This document shows, in pieces, positions 24,533 to 32,350 of a stretch of 48,569 nucleotides of DNA. Below the pieces are notes generated by a model, which saw only the letters and a program-made list of their open reading frames with translations, did not search any database and had not been told where the DNA came from. The stretch comes from Coprosoma sp963632935. GTDB taxonomy: Bacteria; Bacillota_I; Bacilli_A; RF39; UBA660. The stretch covers positions 1-48,569 of the forward strand of contig CAVGWA010000008.1 of NCBI GenBank assembly GCA_963632935.1. Reading direction: 5' to 3'. Made by a program: the position numbers and the translations under genes. The first letter of the stretch is position 1. Every line of letters starts with the position of its first letter.

Positions 24533-25621
24533 ATGAAAAGATTACATAGAAAAAATAGAAAACAAAAGAAGATTATTATTAGTTTGTCAGTATTTTTAGT
24601 GTTATTTTTATCCGTTGGATATGCTGCATTTCAAACTAATATTTCTTTAAAGGCTAAAGGAAATATAAAAGAAAAACCTATTTCAATTAGTGATTTAATT
24701 AAAACTATAATAACCACAGGAGATGGATTATATTCAGATTCTACAGAAACTGGTAGATATATCTATAGAGGAGCAAATCCAAATAACTATATAACACTAG
24801 GCTCTGATACATATAGAATAATATCAGTAGAGTCAGATGGAACACTCAAAGTTATTAAAAATGGTAGTATAGGAAGTAAAACGTTTGACCCAGGATATTC
24901 AACGAATATATCAGGAGTAACAGATGCAAGTTCTGTTACTGGAACAAGATATTCAAGTGCATCTACAGATTACTGTTACCAAAATTCAGGTACAGCATCA
25001 AATTATTATGGCTGTAAAGTATGGGGAAGTGAAACAACAATGTTAGACTCAAATGGAAAAAATGTAACAACAATGCCAAGAGAAGTAGGAGGAACATCAT
25101 ATAATCTTCCATCTACCGAAGCATATTTGAATACATATTTAAATAATGATTGGTATAATAGTTTATCAAGTACTGTTCAAAGTAAAATAGTAACACATTT
25201 GTTTAATGTGGGAGTTGTAAAAATTACTAGTGGTCAAACATTAGCTACGGATATATCACAAGAACAAGCGTATAAGTGGAAAGGTAAAGTAGGGTTAATG
25301 AGTGCAAGTGATTATGTAAAATCAAATAGTAATACAAGCTTGTGTGGAACAGTATATGCCAATAGTTATGAAGCAGGTAATTATAGTACATGTAAAACAA
25401 CAAGTTGGATATTTGCAGGACCTGCAGGTAATTATAGTTCATGGACAATCTCGCCGTCCTCTAGCTCGTTTGCTAACTATGAGTTCCTTGTCGGCAGTGG
25501 CGGCAACCTCAACACCGTCGCTGCTGACGACTCTTACGGCGTTGCCCCAGTTCTCTATCTGTCATCTGATATCACATTAACAGGAGAAGGAACTGAGGGT
25601 AGTCCATATACTTTGAATTGA
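24533..25621 (+). CDS. Surface protein with hypervariable C-terminus (candidate DGR target)
   Basis: 362 residues. A basic start and membrane segment ending SVGYAAFQTN (about 15-35) match the signal type of the preceding gene. The middle part has a beta fold with YRIISVESDGTLKVI and PSTEAYLNTYLNNDWYN. The C-terminus, GPAGNYSSWTISPS, then SSFANYEFLVGSGG, then YGVAPVLYLSSDI, has the layout of C-type-lectin/FGE-fold surface proteins that end in GVxPVLYL. Residues 307-343 are encoded by DNA of quite different composition from the rest of the gene (see the variable-region entry). AGGAGCTGATATAAA precedes ATG 24533. No RT gene is nearby in this window. Confidence 0.82.
   Translation: MKRLHRKNRKQKKIIISLSVFLVLFLSVGYAAFQTNISLKAKGNIKEKPISISDLIKTIITTGDGLYSDSTETGRYIYRGANPNNYITLGSDTYRIISVESDGTLKVIKNGSIGSKTFDPGYSTNISGVTDASSVTGTRYSSASTDYCYQNSGTASNYYGCKVWGSETTMLDSNGKNVTTMPREVGGTSYNLPSTEAYLNTYLNNDWYNSLSSTVQSKIVTHLFNVGVVKITSGQTLATDISQEQAYKWKGKVGLMSASDYVKSNSNTSLCGTVYANSYEAGNYSTCKTTSWIFAGPAGNYSSWTISPSSSSFANYEFLVGSGGNLNTVAADDSYGVAPVLYLSSDITLTGEGTEGSPYTLN
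25451..25560 (+). other. Candidate DGR variable region (VR) inside the surface protein gene
   Basis: By direct count, 62 of 110 bases are G or C and only 16 are A, inside a gene and genome that are strongly A-rich. Of the 30 codons from 25457 to 25546, 28 end in C or T. A-depletion plus NNY codons is what random mutation of template adenines (AAY codons) leaves behind. Normal composition returns abruptly on both sides, near TGGACA (25442) and after 25560. The invariant tail encoding YGVAPVLYL could act as the homing-initiation (IMH-like) segment. Confidence 0.55.
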
Positions 25622-25650
25622 GGCCAATAAAAAACGGAGAATATTCGTAA

Positions 25651-25666
25651 GCCTCCGAAAGGAGGC
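25651..25666 (+). repeat. GAAA-tetraloop hairpin downstream of the variable region
   Basis: GCCTCC (25651-25656), GAAA loop, GGAGGC (25661-25666). GC-rich stem-loops with a GRNA tetraloop just 3' of the VR are a known target-recognition feature of DGRs such as that of Bordetella phage BPP-1. This one lies 30 nt after the stop codon. Confidence 0.6.
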
Positions 25667-25672
25667 ACATGA

Positions 25673-25699
25673 GCGAGGCTAGCGAAGTGCATGCCTCGC
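25673..25699 (+). repeat. Second hairpin after the variable gene
   Basis: GCGAGGC (25673-25679) pairs perfectly with GCCTCGC (25693-25699) around a 13-nt loop. It has no T tail, so it is not a simple terminator. Confidence 0.55.
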
Positions 25700-25937
25700 C
25701 AAAAGTTCAGGCCTCAAGTGCAACACAAGTCTGAACAGGCTTTTCCACATTTAAAATTGTATAGAGGCTCTTGTAGACCTTGTATAATATGGCGTGTAAA
25801 TTATAAAACTTTATAATTTTTAAAAAGTACAATTAAATAATGATTTTAATGAGATTCTAATACCAAAAATTACTAAAGATTGTGAATAAATGCATAATCT
25901 TTTTTAATATAAATACAATTAATTAGGTGGTAGTATG

Positions 25938-26156
25938 ATGCTTTCTGATATGCAATCAAAAGACATAATAAATGTTTTTGATGGAAAAAAAATAGGAACA
26001 ATAATTGATATAAATATTGATAAAGAAGGAACAATAATTGAAATGAATGTACAAAGAAGAAAATTTATTTTTTTCAGTGGTGGAACTACTAAAATTAAAT
26101 GGAAGCAAATTGACAAAATTGGCAAAGATGTTATACTAGTAAATGTAAATAACTAG
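25938..26156 (+). CDS. YlmC/YmxH family PRC-barrel protein
   Basis: 72 residues. MLSDMQSKDIINVFDGKKIG followed by a small beta barrel (IIDINIDKEGTIIEM, KWKQIDKIGKDVILV) matches the YlmC/YmxH sporulation-associated family, single-domain PRC-barrel proteins of unclear function. ATG 25938 has GGTGG at a 7-nt spacing; ATG 25935 is the alternative. It lies 8 nt before the glycosyltransferase gene and probably shares its transcript. Confidence 0.85.
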   Translation: MLSDMQSKDIINVFDGKKIGTIIDINIDKEGTIIEMNVQRRKFIFFSGGTTKIKWKQIDKIGKDVILVNVNN

Positions 26157-26164
26157 GAGGAATT

Positions 26165-27178
26165 ATGAAGATATTGTTGCACACAGGTAAATTTAAAGAA
26201 GTAGAAAAAAGTGGAGTAGGTAGAGCAATTGTTCATCAAAAAAAGGCCTTAGATTTAATGCATATTCCATATACAACTAATCCAAATGATGATTTTGATA
26301 TTGTTCATATAAATACCATTTTTCCAGAAAGTTTAATGCTTGCAAAAAAATGCAAACAAAATGGTAAAAAGGTAATTTTCCATGCTCATTCAACAGAAGA
26401 AGATTTTAGAAATTCATTTAAATTATCTAATGGTGTTTCACCACTTTTTAGAAAATGGTTAAAAATTTGCTATGGCTCTGCAGATTTATTAATAACACCA
26501 ACTCCTTATTCAAAAAAGGTTTTAGAAAAATATGATTTAAATAAAGAAATTATTCCTATATCAAATGGAATCGATTTAGAATTTTTTGACAGAAAAAAAG
26601 CTAAACCAGAAGAATTTAGAAAAAAATATGGCTTTACCAAAGATGATAAAATTATTATTTCAGTTGGCTTATACATTGAAAGAAAAGGTATTTTAGAATT
26701 TATTGAGCTAGCACGAAGACTTCCTCAATATAAATTTGTCTGGTTTGGTTATACCAATCCAGCTTTAGTTCCAGTCAAAATAAAAGAAGCTATGAAAAAT
26801 AAAACTAGTAATTGTTTTTTCCCTGGATATATTAAAAGTGATGAGTTAAAAGATGCTTATGCTGGATGTGATTTATACATATTTCCAACTAAAGAAGAAA
26901 CAGAAGGCATAGTTTTATTGGAAGCTTTAGCTATGAAAGCCAAAACATTAGTAAGTGATATTCCAATTTATGATGAATGGCTTATAGACGGTGTTAATAT
27001 ATATAAAGCAAAAAATATTGATGAATTTGAAGAAAAAACAAAAAAAATCATAGAAGGAAAATTACCTGATTTAACAAAAGAAGGTTATAAAGTAGCAAGC
27101 GACCGTGATATCAAAAAAATAGGATATGAACTTAAAAAGGTATATGAATACGTATTGGAAAAGGACCTTGTTAAATGA
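26165..27178 (+). CDS. GT4-family glycosyltransferase
   Basis: 337 residues with two Rossmann-like halves. The N-terminal acceptor domain starts KILLHTGKFKEVEKSGVGRA. The C-terminal donor domain has SVGLYIERKGILEFI and the family motif EETEGIVLLEALA (about 239-251) with the ribose-binding glutamates. GT4 enzymes of this form in Gram-positives make glycolipids or wall glycans from nucleotide sugars at the cytoplasmic face. AGGAGGAATT precedes the ATG. Its last 4 nt overlap the ApbE-like gene. Confidence 0.9.
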   Translation: MKILLHTGKFKEVEKSGVGRAIVHQKKALDLMHIPYTTNPNDDFDIVHINTIFPESLMLAKKCKQNGKKVIFHAHSTEEDFRNSFKLSNGVSPLFRKWLKICYGSADLLITPTPYSKKVLEKYDLNKEIIPISNGIDLEFFDRKKAKPEEFRKKYGFTKDDKIIISVGLYIERKGILEFIELARRLPQYKFVWFGYTNPALVPVKIKEAMKNKTSNCFFPGYIKSDELKDAYAGCDLYIFPTKEETEGIVLLEALAMKAKTLVSDIPIYDEWLIDGVNIYKAKNIDEFEEKTKKIIEGKLPDLTKEGYKVASDRDIKKIGYELKKVYEYVLEKDLVK

Positions 27179-28032
27179 AAATTTTAAAAAAAATATTAGA
27201 AAAAAGAAACTATATAATATTATTTATTATTATAGTTTTATTTATATGGATTTTATTTTTTAACAAAAGAGAAGTTTACCTTAAAAGTTTTAATTATTTT
27301 AATGAAACAATAACATATAAGATATATGACAATATTGATAAAAATAAAGTAACCAAAGATATAAATGACATATATAAAAAATATACAAATTATAATAAAA
27401 AATTAAATCAAAAAAAACTAAATGAAAACATGAATTCTCTATTAGAATATGGTAAACTTTTATATTATAATACAAATGGATATATTGATATAACAAGTGG
27501 CGATTTACTTAAAAATATAAAAAATAATAAAGAATATACATTTACAAGTAAAATAGATAAAATAGGTAAAGAAAATATAAACTATAATTTTGAAAATATT
27601 ATAAGTGCATATGCTACTAACGATGTTATATATTATTTTAAGCAAAATAATATAAAAAAATACATTGTAAATCAAAACGGTGATATAACAGTTGGACAAA
27701 GATATAACAAAAATAAATATAAAATTAGCCTATTAGATAATGAAGAACTAATGAATATTTTAAAGTTAGAAAATAAAGCTGTTGCAACTAGAAGAAATGG
27801 AAATTTTAAAAGTTATATGGTAAATCCAAAAACAAGTGAAAAAGAAGAAAAGTATGATATGGTTGTTGTAATTGCTAATGATAATTTAACAGCTAATATG
27901 TTAGCAAACACTCTATATTTAATGGATATTGATTCAGGGAAAGAATTTATTAAAAATTATAATGTTTCTGTTTTATGGAAAATAAATGATGAAACATATC
28001 AAACTGCAAATTTTAAAAAATATTATACATAA
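27175..28032 (+). CDS. Divergent ApbE-like protein (FAD:protein FMN transferase family)
   Basis: 285 residues with an N-terminal membrane anchor (about 13-30). The ApbE fold is suggested by NGYIDITSGDLL near 102, IVNQNGDITVGQ near 163 (compare the usual NAGGDI), AVATRRNGNFKSYMVNPKT near 201, and VVVIANDNLTANMLANTLYLM near 230. The flavin and Mg-binding positions look degraded, with the His-x-Ile-(D)PxTG motif reduced to YMVNPKT, so catalysis is doubtful. It overlaps the glycosyltransferase gene by 4 nt. Confidence 0.65.
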   Translation: MKILKKILEKRNYIILFIIIVLFIWILFFNKREVYLKSFNYFNETITYKIYDNIDKNKVTKDINDIYKKYTNYNKKLNQKKLNENMNSLLEYGKLLYYNTNGYIDITSGDLLKNIKNNKEYTFTSKIDKIGKENINYNFENIISAYATNDVIYYFKQNNIKKYIVNQNGDITVGQRYNKNKYKISLLDNEELMNILKLENKAVATRRNGNFKSYMVNPKTSEKEEKYDMVVVIANDNLTANMLANTLYLMDIDSGKEFIKNYNVSVLWKINDETYQTANFKKYYT

Positions 28033-28294
28033 AAATGTAAGATAGTTTATTTGTTTTGGCTTTATTTAATTTTTTTTGTACATTTTTGAATGTAAGAATT
28101 TATTGTTTAAACTTTAAAATTATTGAAGAAGGTTTCTACAGGTTTTATACCAGTAGATTTCATTACTATAGAAATATTTTCTAACTTATAATTATTAATT
28201 TTATATAGTAAATAATGAAATAATCAAATTTCTTAAATTCAATTCATTTACCACTCAGTATTATACGTGATATAATTTAATCGAAAGGAGAAAA

Positions 28295-29002
28295 ATGAAA
28301 AAAAACCAATCGACTGTTATATTACTACTTTTGCTTGTAATAATATTAGCTGTATTATGTACTTTATTCGCAACAGGGAAAATTAAGTTTGCTGATTTAA
28401 AAAATGAAAGTAAAAAGGAAACTACTGAGAAGCAGGAAGATAATAAGCTTTCAGAAACAGAAGCAATTTCTCAAGGAAATAAATTATATAAAAAAGCTAA
28501 TAAAGCGTATTCTGTTTGGAAATTATTACCATATTGTGGTTATGATTTAATTGAAATTTATAACCAAACTGGCATTAAATTAGATAGTAATAATTCATAT
28601 ATTGAGTATTATGAATCTAAATATAGTAGTGTTGAAGATTTAAAAAAAGATTTATCAAAATTTTTATCAACTGAAATTATTAATGATAAAATTTCTGAAG
28701 ACAATGATACATTTTACAAAGTAAATAATAATAAATTATATTGTCGTAAAACACTTGGTAATGGTTGGGTTACACCTTATTTAAACAAGTATGATTTGGA
28801 GATAAATACAATTGAAGAAAAGAAAATTACGTATACAGTAACTTCTTATTATGCTATAGATTTTACAAAATGTAAAAATAGTAGTAATAACATGAGTGTT
28901 TCAGATTGTGAAGAATCTAACATTGAAACAAAGAACACAAATTTTACAATTGAAAAAGTAAATAATAATTGGGTTGTTACAAGTTTCACATTACATGATT
29001 AA
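28295..29002 (+). CDS. Membrane-anchored extracellular protein, possibly IseA-like
   Basis: 235 residues. A membrane segment (about 8-28) precedes a charged, likely disordered linker (about 36-60) and a globular domain (about 60-235). The domain has NKLYKKANKAYSVWKLLPYC, YSSVEDLKKDLSKFLS and KLYCRKTLGNGWVTPY. The pattern of a helix, a tyrosine-rich sheet and a pair of terminal strands resembles IseA-type inhibitors of DL-endopeptidases, but the match is weak. AAAGGAG and a TATAAT precede ATG 28295. The gene is isolated, just before the decayed accessory region. Confidence 0.65.
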   Translation: MKKNQSTVILLLLLVIILAVLCTLFATGKIKFADLKNESKKETTEKQEDNKLSETEAISQGNKLYKKANKAYSVWKLLPYCGYDLIEIYNQTGIKLDSNNSYIEYYESKYSSVEDLKKDLSKFLSTEIINDKISEDNDTFYKVNNNKLYCRKTLGNGWVTPYLNKYDLEINTIEEKKITYTVTSYYAIDFTKCKNSSNNMSVSDCEESNIETKNTNFTIEKVNNNWVVTSFTLHD

Positions 29003-29273
29003 GGAAAATTTCTTGTTAAATAGTGATACATAAACATTAAACAACCATATTTTAGAAGGTCGAAAAATGGCTTTCTTTTTAGTTTCTCTAAATTTAGAAA
29101 AATTCAAATAAAGATGAAAGTATAGGCATTTTATAGAATTTTTAAAGTGCAAATGTTGTGGTGTATTATGGTAAAATGAACTTTAAAAGGAAAAGTTTAT
29201 TACTATTATTCTATACTATAGAAATAAAAATTGTGAAAATAATAAACTTGTTAGTGAAAAATGATTATTCAAA
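29003..29273. other. Intergenic A+T-rich stretch before the solo IS end
   Basis: No ORF, RNA gene or strong hairpin is seen. It may be decayed sequence. It ends where the 116-bp IS3 end begins. Confidence 0.5.
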
Positions 29274-29389
29274 TTGGTGTTAGGATAGATATTAGAACAC
29301 GAAAATTTACACACTGTGATATAATATGAAACAAGTTGAAAAGGAGGTGTCCTATGGCAAGAACATATAAGACATATGAGGATGATTAT
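29274..29389 (+). repeat. Solo 5' end of an IS3-family element (copy 1 of a 116-bp direct repeat)
   Basis: From TTGGTGTTAGGATAG to GATGATTAT it matches 32235-32350 with four single-base differences by eye. It includes the IS promoter-like TATAAT, AAAGGAGG and the first 12 codons of OrfA (MARTYKTYEDDY). Only this end is present here; the sequence then changes to DinD. Confidence 0.85.
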
Positions 29390-29908
29390 GGAAACGAATA
29401 TTGGTATGCCCGTGAATTACAAAAAGTATTGGAATACAAGGATTGGAGAAATTTTCAAAAGATAATAGATAAAGCTGTAACATTTGCAAAAAATAGTGTT
29501 TCTAGTGAAGTTGATTGGGTTGTTGAGGTAAACAAGCCAATAAAAACTGGTAAAGGAAAGAAATTATTAGAGATTATAAATTATCAAGATATGTATGTTA
29601 TTTAATTGTACAAAATGCAGATTCAAACAAAGAAATTGTTGCCTTAGGACAACCATATTTTGCGATTTAAACAAGAAAATAGGAATTAACTGAGCAAGAA
29701 TAGTATTCTTTATCAAAGAAAATTAACAAAACAAGGTAATTATACTTTGCAAAGAGTTGCTTCTGTAACAGATGTTAAAAATATGGCTGAATTTCATAAT
29801 GCAGGATATAAAGAATTATATAATGGTGAAACGGCTGATGATATTTTTAAAAGAAAAAAACTAGAAATAAAAGAACAAAAGAAACTTGAAGGAACAACTA
29901 AACAGTAG
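29354..29908 (+). pseudogene. Chimeric IS3 OrfA start fused in frame to a decayed dinD-like gene
   Basis: MARTYKTYEDDY comes from the IS. The next residues, GNEYWYARELQKVLEYKDW, are the N-terminal region of DinD (DNA-damage-inducible protein D). The fused frame stops at 29605. Homology continues in another frame (LSRYVCYLIVQNADSNKEIV, LGQPYFAI) and again further on (NMAEFHNAGYKELYNGE to 29908). At least two frameshifts or stops make this a pseudogene. The IS supplies promoter, ribosome site and start codon, so a short chimeric 83-residue peptide could still be made. Confidence 0.8.
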
Positions 29909-29922
29909 GTAGTAAGGAAGAT

Positions 29923-30110
29923 ATGATTATGATAGTTGAATATAGTGAAGAAGTGAAAGACTTATTAGTAGAGTTACAAAAATATATATCAAATATTGAT
30001 ATAGAAGAGTATAATATAGTTGGCAATTAATATAGAAAAAATATTTTAAAGAAATGTTAAAAAAATAAATGTGTAGTAGTTATGAAAAACTTTTATATAA
30101 CAACAAGGAA
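29923..30110 (+). pseudogene. GNAT acetyltransferase remnant
   Basis: MIMIVEYSEEVKDLLVELQK, then YISNIDIEEYNIVGN up to a stop at 30030, then a frame-shifted EKLLYNN piece. This is the pattern of the first 70 residues of small GNAT N-acetyltransferases; the acetyl-CoA-binding half is missing. Confidence 0.5.
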
Positions 30111-30119
30111 GGAGAGAAT

Positions 30120-30537
30120 ATGGCAAAAGATTTAATAATTAGAAGTAGTGCTGAGGAATTTATAACATTTAAAGTACAAGAAAAAGATAAAGGAATACAA
30201 GTAAGATACGAAAATGAAACATTATGGATGGCTCAAAAAGCTATGGCAGAATTATTTAACGTAGAACAACCAGCAATAGCAAAGCATTTAATTAATATTT
30301 ACAATCCAAGGCTATGTTTTGGATAAAGAAAGAATGAAAAACGGTTCGTTTATAGATAAAGATTATTTTGAAAAGTTATTAGAAGAAATAAGAAAAATAA
30401 GATTGTCTGAAAGAAGATTTTATCAAAAAATAACAGATATTTATGCAACTAGTATTGATTATGATTCTAAATCTCCAATATCAATCGAATTTTTTAAAAA
30501 AGTTCAAAATAAATTACACTTTGCAATTTGTTTCTAG
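30120..30537 (+). pseudogene. RhuM gene with internal deletion and truncated end
   Basis: ATG 30120 follows GGAAGGAGAG. The N-terminus (ETLWMAQKAMAELFNVEQPA) is the RhuM HTH-like segment. Then the middle third, including the FRIWAT motif, is gone; the frame shifts and resumes as GYVLDKERMKNG, DIYATSIDYDSK, SIEFFKKVQNKLHFA and stops early at 30535-30537. It is related to but distinct from the intact RhuM at 4259. Confidence 0.8.
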
Positions 30538-30551
30538 GCTAGGTTAAAAAT

Positions 30552-30578
30552 AAAAAGCCCGTTAAATAAGGCTTTTAA
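30552..30578 (+). terminator. Terminator after the RhuM pseudogene
   Basis: AAAAGCC (30553-30559) pairs with GGCTTTT (30570-30576), followed by AACATTTTT. Confidence 0.65.
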
Positions 30579-30712
30579 CATTTTTACAATAAGAAAAAAA
30601 CGTGTTTAGATACTAATTATATACTAAAAATTATTAAATGAAATTGATTTTTAATATATATTTGATTTTTCTTGTAGTATCTAAAATATAAAATAGAAAG
30701 GAAGGATAATAT

Positions 30713-31582
30713 ATGAATAATAAAATTACAACAAAAATGAATGTAAAAGATAATTTGATAAACGTAATGAAAATTGATAATATAGATTATATATCTTTAA
30801 CAGATTTGGCAAGATACAAAAATCCAGATAATCCTGGGGATGTTGTTATTAAGTGGATGAGCAATAAAAGTTCTTTTGATTTTTATTCACTTTGGGAAGA
30901 ACTGTTTAATGAAAATTTTAAACTAGCGGAATCCCGCGAGTTTAAAAATGACTCTGCAAATAATTCTTTTACAATGAGTCCTTCTAGATGGATAAGTACT
31001 ACAAATGCTAAGGGTTTTGTAAGTAAAAGAGGAAAATATGATGGTGGCACATTTGCACATCCAGATATTGCCTTAGAATTTGCGTCTTGGATAGATCCCG
31101 CATTTAAATTATATTTGATTCAAGAATTTGAAAGATTAAAATATAATGAAACATATCAAGAAAAAATAGAGTGGTCTGTTAGAAGAAGCTTATCAAAAAC
31201 AAATTATAGAATACATACTGATAGTATTAAAGAAAATTTAGTTCCTACTTTAACAGATAAACAAAAAGTTTTTGTTTATGCCAACGAAGCAGATGTAATA
31301 AATGTAGCATTGTTTGGAATGACTGCAAAAGAGTGGAGAGAAAATAATCCAAAATTGGAGGGTAATATAAGAGATTATACAGATATTTTACATTTAGTTG
31401 TCTTATCTAATTTAGAGGTATTAAATGCCAGTATGATAGAAAATAATATTGGTCAAAAAGATAGATTAGAAAAATTAAATGAAACTGCTAAAAGACAAAT
31501 AACTATTTTAACAAGCGATAATAATATAATAGGTATAACGAAATTAGATAATCAAAAATTAATTGGAGGGGCGAATGAGTAA
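30713..31582 (+). CDS. KilA-N domain protein
   Basis: 289 residues, intact. The KilA-N DNA-binding domain spans about residues 15-135: YISLTDLARYKNPDNPGDVV, WMSNKSSFDFYSLWEELFN, RWISTTNAKGFVSKRGKYDGG, and HPDIALEFASWIDPAFKLYLIQEF. A helical C-terminal domain follows (LTDKQKVFVYANEADVINVALFG). KilA-N proteins are phage or mobile-element regulators and antirepressors. A good AGAAAGGAAGGA ribosome site is present. It is the only clearly intact gene in the decayed accessory block. Confidence 0.9.
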   Translation: MNNKITTKMNVKDNLINVMKIDNIDYISLTDLARYKNPDNPGDVVIKWMSNKSSFDFYSLWEELFNENFKLAESREFKNDSANNSFTMSPSRWISTTNAKGFVSKRGKYDGGTFAHPDIALEFASWIDPAFKLYLIQEFERLKYNETYQEKIEWSVRRSLSKTNYRIHTDSIKENLVPTLTDKQKVFVYANEADVINVALFGMTAKEWRENNPKLEGNIRDYTDILHLVVLSNLEVLNASMIENNIGQKDRLEKLNETAKRQITILTSDNNIIGITKLDNQKLIGGANE

Positions 31583-31661
31583 GTATTGCATGCTTGAAAT
31601 TGCTTTTAATAATAAAGAAGAAATTAATGAAGCAAGAATGATAGAGAATGGAAGTGATTAA
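31575..31661 (+). pseudogene. Short remnant, possibly of cutA
   Basis: ATG 31575 overlaps the end of the KilA-N gene and has GGAGGGG upstream. The 28 residues begin MSKYCMLEIAFNNKEEIN, which looks like the start of a CutA1-type protein, then end in unrelated residues at a stop. The identification is weak because only one strand and one helix are present. Confidence 0.3.
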
Positions 31662-31662
31662 A

Positions 31663-31752
31663 ATGGATATGTACCAAAAAAGAAAAATCAGAGCAGAAAA
31701 GAAAAATAATGATAGTCAAAAAAGTTTTCCATCAGTCGGAATTAACTGGTAA
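31663..31752 (+). pseudogene. Orphan 5' end of rbgA (first 29 codons)
   Basis: MDMYQKRKIRAEKKNN... to SVGINW, then a stop, mirrors the first 30 codons of the intact rbgA at 32892 (MDMYQKIKARQEKREN... SINW), including the GGAAGTGA ribosome site upstream. The similarity ends abruptly after ATTAACTGGTA, present at 31741-31751 and at 32973-32983. The two copies are diverged, so this is not a recent simple duplication. Confidence 0.8.
31741..31751 (+). other. Candidate left attachment site in rbgA
   Basis: ATTAACTGGTA is shared with 32973-32983. Left of it lies the orphan rbgA start; right of the second copy lies the body of rbgA. It is the last shared sequence, as expected for a recombination core. 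Confidence 0.5.
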
Positions 31753-31902
31753 ATGGAGAATTATGAAAAACTACCCACAAATCCTTGAAAATAAAGGAAT
31801 TTTTGTTAAATGCTTTTTACATTTTTGAGGTATTTTCTTATAAAAAGTCTCTAAAAAATATGAGTGTAGGACTTATGAAAAACAATAGAAAGGATGTAAA
31901 TT

Positions 31903-32244
31903 ATGTTAGAAAAGAATTTTAAAAATATTATCAGTAATATTAAAGAAGAAATTATAAATACGCAAATTAAAACTATGCAAGAAGTTAATAGTAATTTAAT
32001 TATGTTGTATTTTAAATTGGGAAAAATTGTTTCAGAAAACAAACAATATGGAAATAATTTTACGAAGCAAGTATCAACAGAACTTAAATTAACTTTTCCT
32101 AATATGAAAGGCTTTTCTGAAAGAAATATAAGGTCAATGAGATTATTTTATGAAGAGTATGCTGATGATGAAAAATGGCAACAACTTGTTGCCAAATTAC
32201 CTTGGGGACATAATTTGTTATTAATTGAAAAAATTTGGTGTTAG
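31903..32244 (+). pseudogene. DUF1016 (YhcG-type) N-terminal domain, truncated by the IS3 element
   Basis: 113 residues. EEIINTQIKTMQEVNSNLIM and YFKLGKIVSENKQYG, then FPNMKGFSERNIRSMRLFYE and LPWGHNLLLIEKI, are the N-terminal DUF1016 domain. The expected C-terminal PDDEXK nuclease domain is missing, because at about 32235 the IS3 end begins and the last residues (WC) are IS sequence. AAAGGATG precedes ATG 31903. It is presumably non-functional as a nuclease. Confidence 0.8.
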
Positions 32245-32350
32245 GATAGATATTAGGACACGAAAATTTACACACTGTGATATAATATGAAACAATGTGA
32301 AAAGGAGGTGCCCTATGGCAAGAACATATAAGACATATGAGGATGATTAT
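32235..32350 (+). repeat. IS3-family left end (copy 2 of the 116-bp direct repeat)
   Basis: The partner of 29274-29389. Here it is continuous with the rest of orfA, so this copy marks the true left end of the IS. Confidence 0.85.

Larger units (their letters stand above)
25622..25937. other. Structured GC-richer 3' region after the variable gene, then A+T-rich spacer
   Basis: 25622-25745 has no ORF but is unusually GC-rich and foldable, with two main hairpins listed separately and further GGCCTC/GAGGCC-like pairings. 25746-25937 returns to A+T-rich sequence containing TGGCGTGTAAATT (shared with 18097-18109), an AAATTATA/TATAATTT hairpin near 25797-25818 and a weak terminator (AAAGATT 25875-25881, AATCTTT 25896-25902). 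I see no gene. Confidence 0.55.

Noticed and set aside
25344..25580. Alternative forward ORF of 78 codons overlapping the variable region
   Set aside because: It lies in another frame of a gene with good signal and C-terminal family pattern. Its openness follows from the odd composition of the variable region.
25344..25745. Recent horizontal transfer of a GC-rich gene fragment as the explanation for the composition jump
   Set aside because: The patch is confined to the C-terminal variable segment and 3' hairpins, with NNY codons and A-depletion. A transferred fragment would not predict that pattern, although it is not fully excluded.
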